From NCBI GenBank assembly GCA_002343985.1, contig DDTB01000016.1:41448-105447 (forward strand): a stretch of 64,000 nt of DNA, given 5' to 3'. Source of the DNA: Chitinophagaceae bacterium UBA2375 (GTDB lineage Bacteria > Bacteroidota > Bacteroidia > Chitinophagales > Chitinophagaceae). The position numbers were made by a program, and so were the translations under genes. How positions within the stretch are numbered: the first letter of the stretch is position 1; every line of letters begins with the position of its first letter. Of the stretch, positions 62,619 to 64,000 are shown in pieces. The notes beneath the pieces are model-generated. The model ran no database searches, was not told the DNA's origin, and saw only the letters and a list, made by a program, of their open reading frames with translations.

Positions 62619-63965
62619 ATGTATCAGCAGAAACCGGAGGTATTGAAGGGAAAGGATTGGGTCCTGATATGGCTCTACCTGGTCATCGTGTCGATCGGGC
62701 TCGTGTGTATTTTTTCGGTGGAATTTAAAGCCAATGATGATTTCTTCGGCGACCTGTTCGACTTTAAAAAAAATTACAGTAAGCAGTTCCTGTTCCTGAT
62801 GATATCCATCGTCGTGGCGATTTTTATATTGCTGACCGACAGTAAATTTTTTACGGCCACTTCCAACCTGTTTTACATATTCGGCGTACTCCTCATGCTT
62901 GCCACATTCTTTGTGGGCAAAACCATCAATGGGTCGAGGAGCTGGATCCCCATGGGCTTCATGAACCTGCAGCCGGTGGAAACCTGTAAAATATTCACAT
63001 CGCTGGCGCTGGCTAAATACCTCTCGCGCAACGACACCGATTTCAGCAAACCCAGGTCGCAGATGATTGCCGCCGGGCTTTGTTTCCTGCCTGTCGTGTT
63101 CTCCATCCTCCAAAATGAAACCGGCCTGGCACTGGTATATTTTTCTTTCCTCTTACCCATGTACCGCGAAGGGCTCCCCCCGGGATACCTCGTTGTCGGC
63201 GCTTCGCTGGGCGTACTGCTCGTACTCACTTTGCTGCTGCCCACACAAAGCCTGCTCATCGCAATCACAGTCATCGCTGCATTGGTCATATATGGCATGA
63301 AGCGCCGCATCAAACGCAATAAGTCTTTACTCATACCAATCCTCGGCATCTGGCTGGCCTGTGTATTGTTTGTGGGTGTGGCAGTACCCTTTTTATTCAG
63401 GCATGTGTTTCAGAAATACCAGGCCGACAGGATCTTCAGCCTTGTGGGGCGCGACAACCCCTTTGTGGCCGATTCCCTGCGCAATACAGCACCCCTGGCT
63501 GCGGGGAAAAAGGGTAAGGCCGATAAGGAAAACTATAACGTCAAGCAATCAAAAATCGCGATAGGCTCCGGCGGTGTTTTTGGTAAAGGGTTTTTGAAGG
63601 GTACACAAACACAGGGCGAATTTGTGCCGGAACAGCACACCGATTTTATTTTTACATCCCTGGGCGAAAACTTCGGATTCATGGGCAGCACGGTCCTTAT
63701 GATCCTCTACCTCGTCATGCTCCTGCGGATTGTATATGTGGCAGAAAGGCAGCGAAGCACATTCTCGCGCGTCTATGCGTACTCGGTAGCCGGTATCCTT
63801 TTTTTCCACATCGCTATCAATATCTGCATGACCATTGGACTGGCACCCGTGATCGGCATCACGTTGCCGCTCATGAGCTATGGCGGTTCATCCCTCCTGA
63901 CCTTCACCATCCTCTTATCCATTTTGGTGAAGCTTGATTCAGACAGGCAGATGATATTGAGATAA
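62619..63965 (+). CDS. rodA: RodA peptidoglycan glycosyltransferase
   Basis: A 448-residue SEDS-family polymerase with about 10 helices. GSRSWIPMGFMNLQPVETCK and ITLPLMSYGGSSLLT are SEDS landmarks. A long loop (about 268-310) with a Lys-rich KKGKADKENYNVKQSK segment is larger than in E. coli RodA. Together with PBP2 it makes lateral-wall glycan strands. Last gene of the shape operon in the window. Confidence 0.95.
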   Translation: MYQQKPEVLKGKDWVLIWLYLVIVSIGLVCIFSVEFKANDDFFGDLFDFKKNYSKQFLFLMISIVVAIFILLTDSKFFTATSNLFYIFGVLLMLATFFVGKTINGSRSWIPMGFMNLQPVETCKIFTSLALAKYLSRNDTDFSKPRSQMIAAGLCFLPVVFSILQNETGLALVYFSFLLPMYREGLPPGYLVVGASLGVLLVLTLLLPTQSLLIAITVIAALVIYGMKRRIKRNKSLLIPILGIWLACVLFVGVAVPFLFRHVFQKYQADRIFSLVGRDNPFVADSLRNTAPLAAGKKGKADKENYNVKQSKIAIGSGGVFGKGFLKGTQTQGEFVPEQHTDFIFTSLGENFGFMGSTVLMILYLVMLLRIVYVAERQRSTFSRVYAYSVAGILFFHIAINICMTIGLAPVIGITLPLMSYGGSSLLTFTILLSILVKLDSDRQMILR

Positions 63966-63975
63966 GACAGAATTA

Positions 63976-64000
63976 GGATGTATGAATTATGATGTATGAG
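63976..64000. repeat. Start of a third heptamer array, cut by the window edge
   Basis: GGATGTA, TGAATTA, TGATGTA and a partial TGAG follow one another in 7-base register 10 bases after the rodA stop. The unit and orientation match array 1. Too short here to be certain. Confidence 0.55.

Noticed and set aside
1..64000. tRNA, rRNA, insertion sequences, prophage
   Set aside because: Intergenic gaps are short and no cloverleaf, transposase or phage genes could be recognised by eye; a tRNA search program would be decisive.

Overview
The window looks like chromosomal DNA of a Bacteroidota bacterium, most likely of the order Chitinophagales (Chitinophagaceae-like). The evidence is gldC, a BatD-type protein, a DUF4290 protein, a propeller/Y_Y_Y one-piece regulator, glycan-utilisation genes, and repeated intergenic matches to the Bacteroidota -7 promoter element TAnnTTTG. 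GTG/TTG starts and 1-4 base gene overlaps (TAATG, ATGA) are common. I see no rRNA, tRNA, insertion sequence, phage or CRISPR in the window.

Region 1 (1-17.4 kb) is a beta-1,3-glucan (laminarin-type) utilisation locus. Eight minus-strand genes run from an outer-membrane glycosidase/beta-barrel fusion through a modular surface lipoprotein, a GH16 lipoprotein, a very large GH149-like phosphorylase, an exported GH30, a GPH-type sugar symporter and two tandem GH17 genes, the last cut by the left edge. A membrane-spanning propeller/HTH regulator is divergent from them. The inferred flow is: GH16 and the surface proteins cut and bind glucan, GH30 debranches, the symporter imports oligosaccharides, and the signal-less GH17 and phosphorylase finish in the cytoplasm. 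No SusC/SusD pair is visible.

Region 2 (17.4-31.4 kb) is mixed accessory and housekeeping: a guanidinium-type SMR exporter, small secreted or membrane proteins of unknown function, a methyltransferase, a SnoaL-like lipoprotein, a DHFR-like reductase, Fe/Mn superoxide dismutase, tadA, aldehyde dehydrogenase, glutathione peroxidase, dusB, a CPBP protease followed by cdsA and psd, a tiny Cys/Lys-rich exported peptide missed by size cut-offs, a YjjG-type phosphatase and an SDR.

Region 3 (31.4-50.4 kb) holds an orphan BatD, then a long minus-strand block: two-component pair, NAD kinase, a BamA/TamA-like protein, a CBS protein, a hydrolase, cvpA, yqeY, gldC, a glycosyltransferase, a CorC-type protein, gmk, murA (with Asp at the usual catalytic Cys), a DUF4290 protein with an RGG-like tail, VanZ, gcvH and a cyclophilin. 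serS and an AlkB-like membrane hydroxylase then converge. Region 4 (50.4-56.3 kb) is a POT-OPT-POT peptide-transporter cluster. Region 5 (56.5-64 kb) is purD followed by the cell-shape operon mreB-mreC-mreD-mrdA-rodA.

The strongest unexplained structures are two perfectly phased heptanucleotide arrays (18 units at 40.16-40.29 kb; 54 units at 50.40-50.78 kb) and the start of a third at the right edge. All use one unit family (ATCANNN), and both complete arrays lie directly upstream of minus-strand start codons. The other highlight is the glycosidase/outer-membrane-barrel fusion heading the glucan locus.
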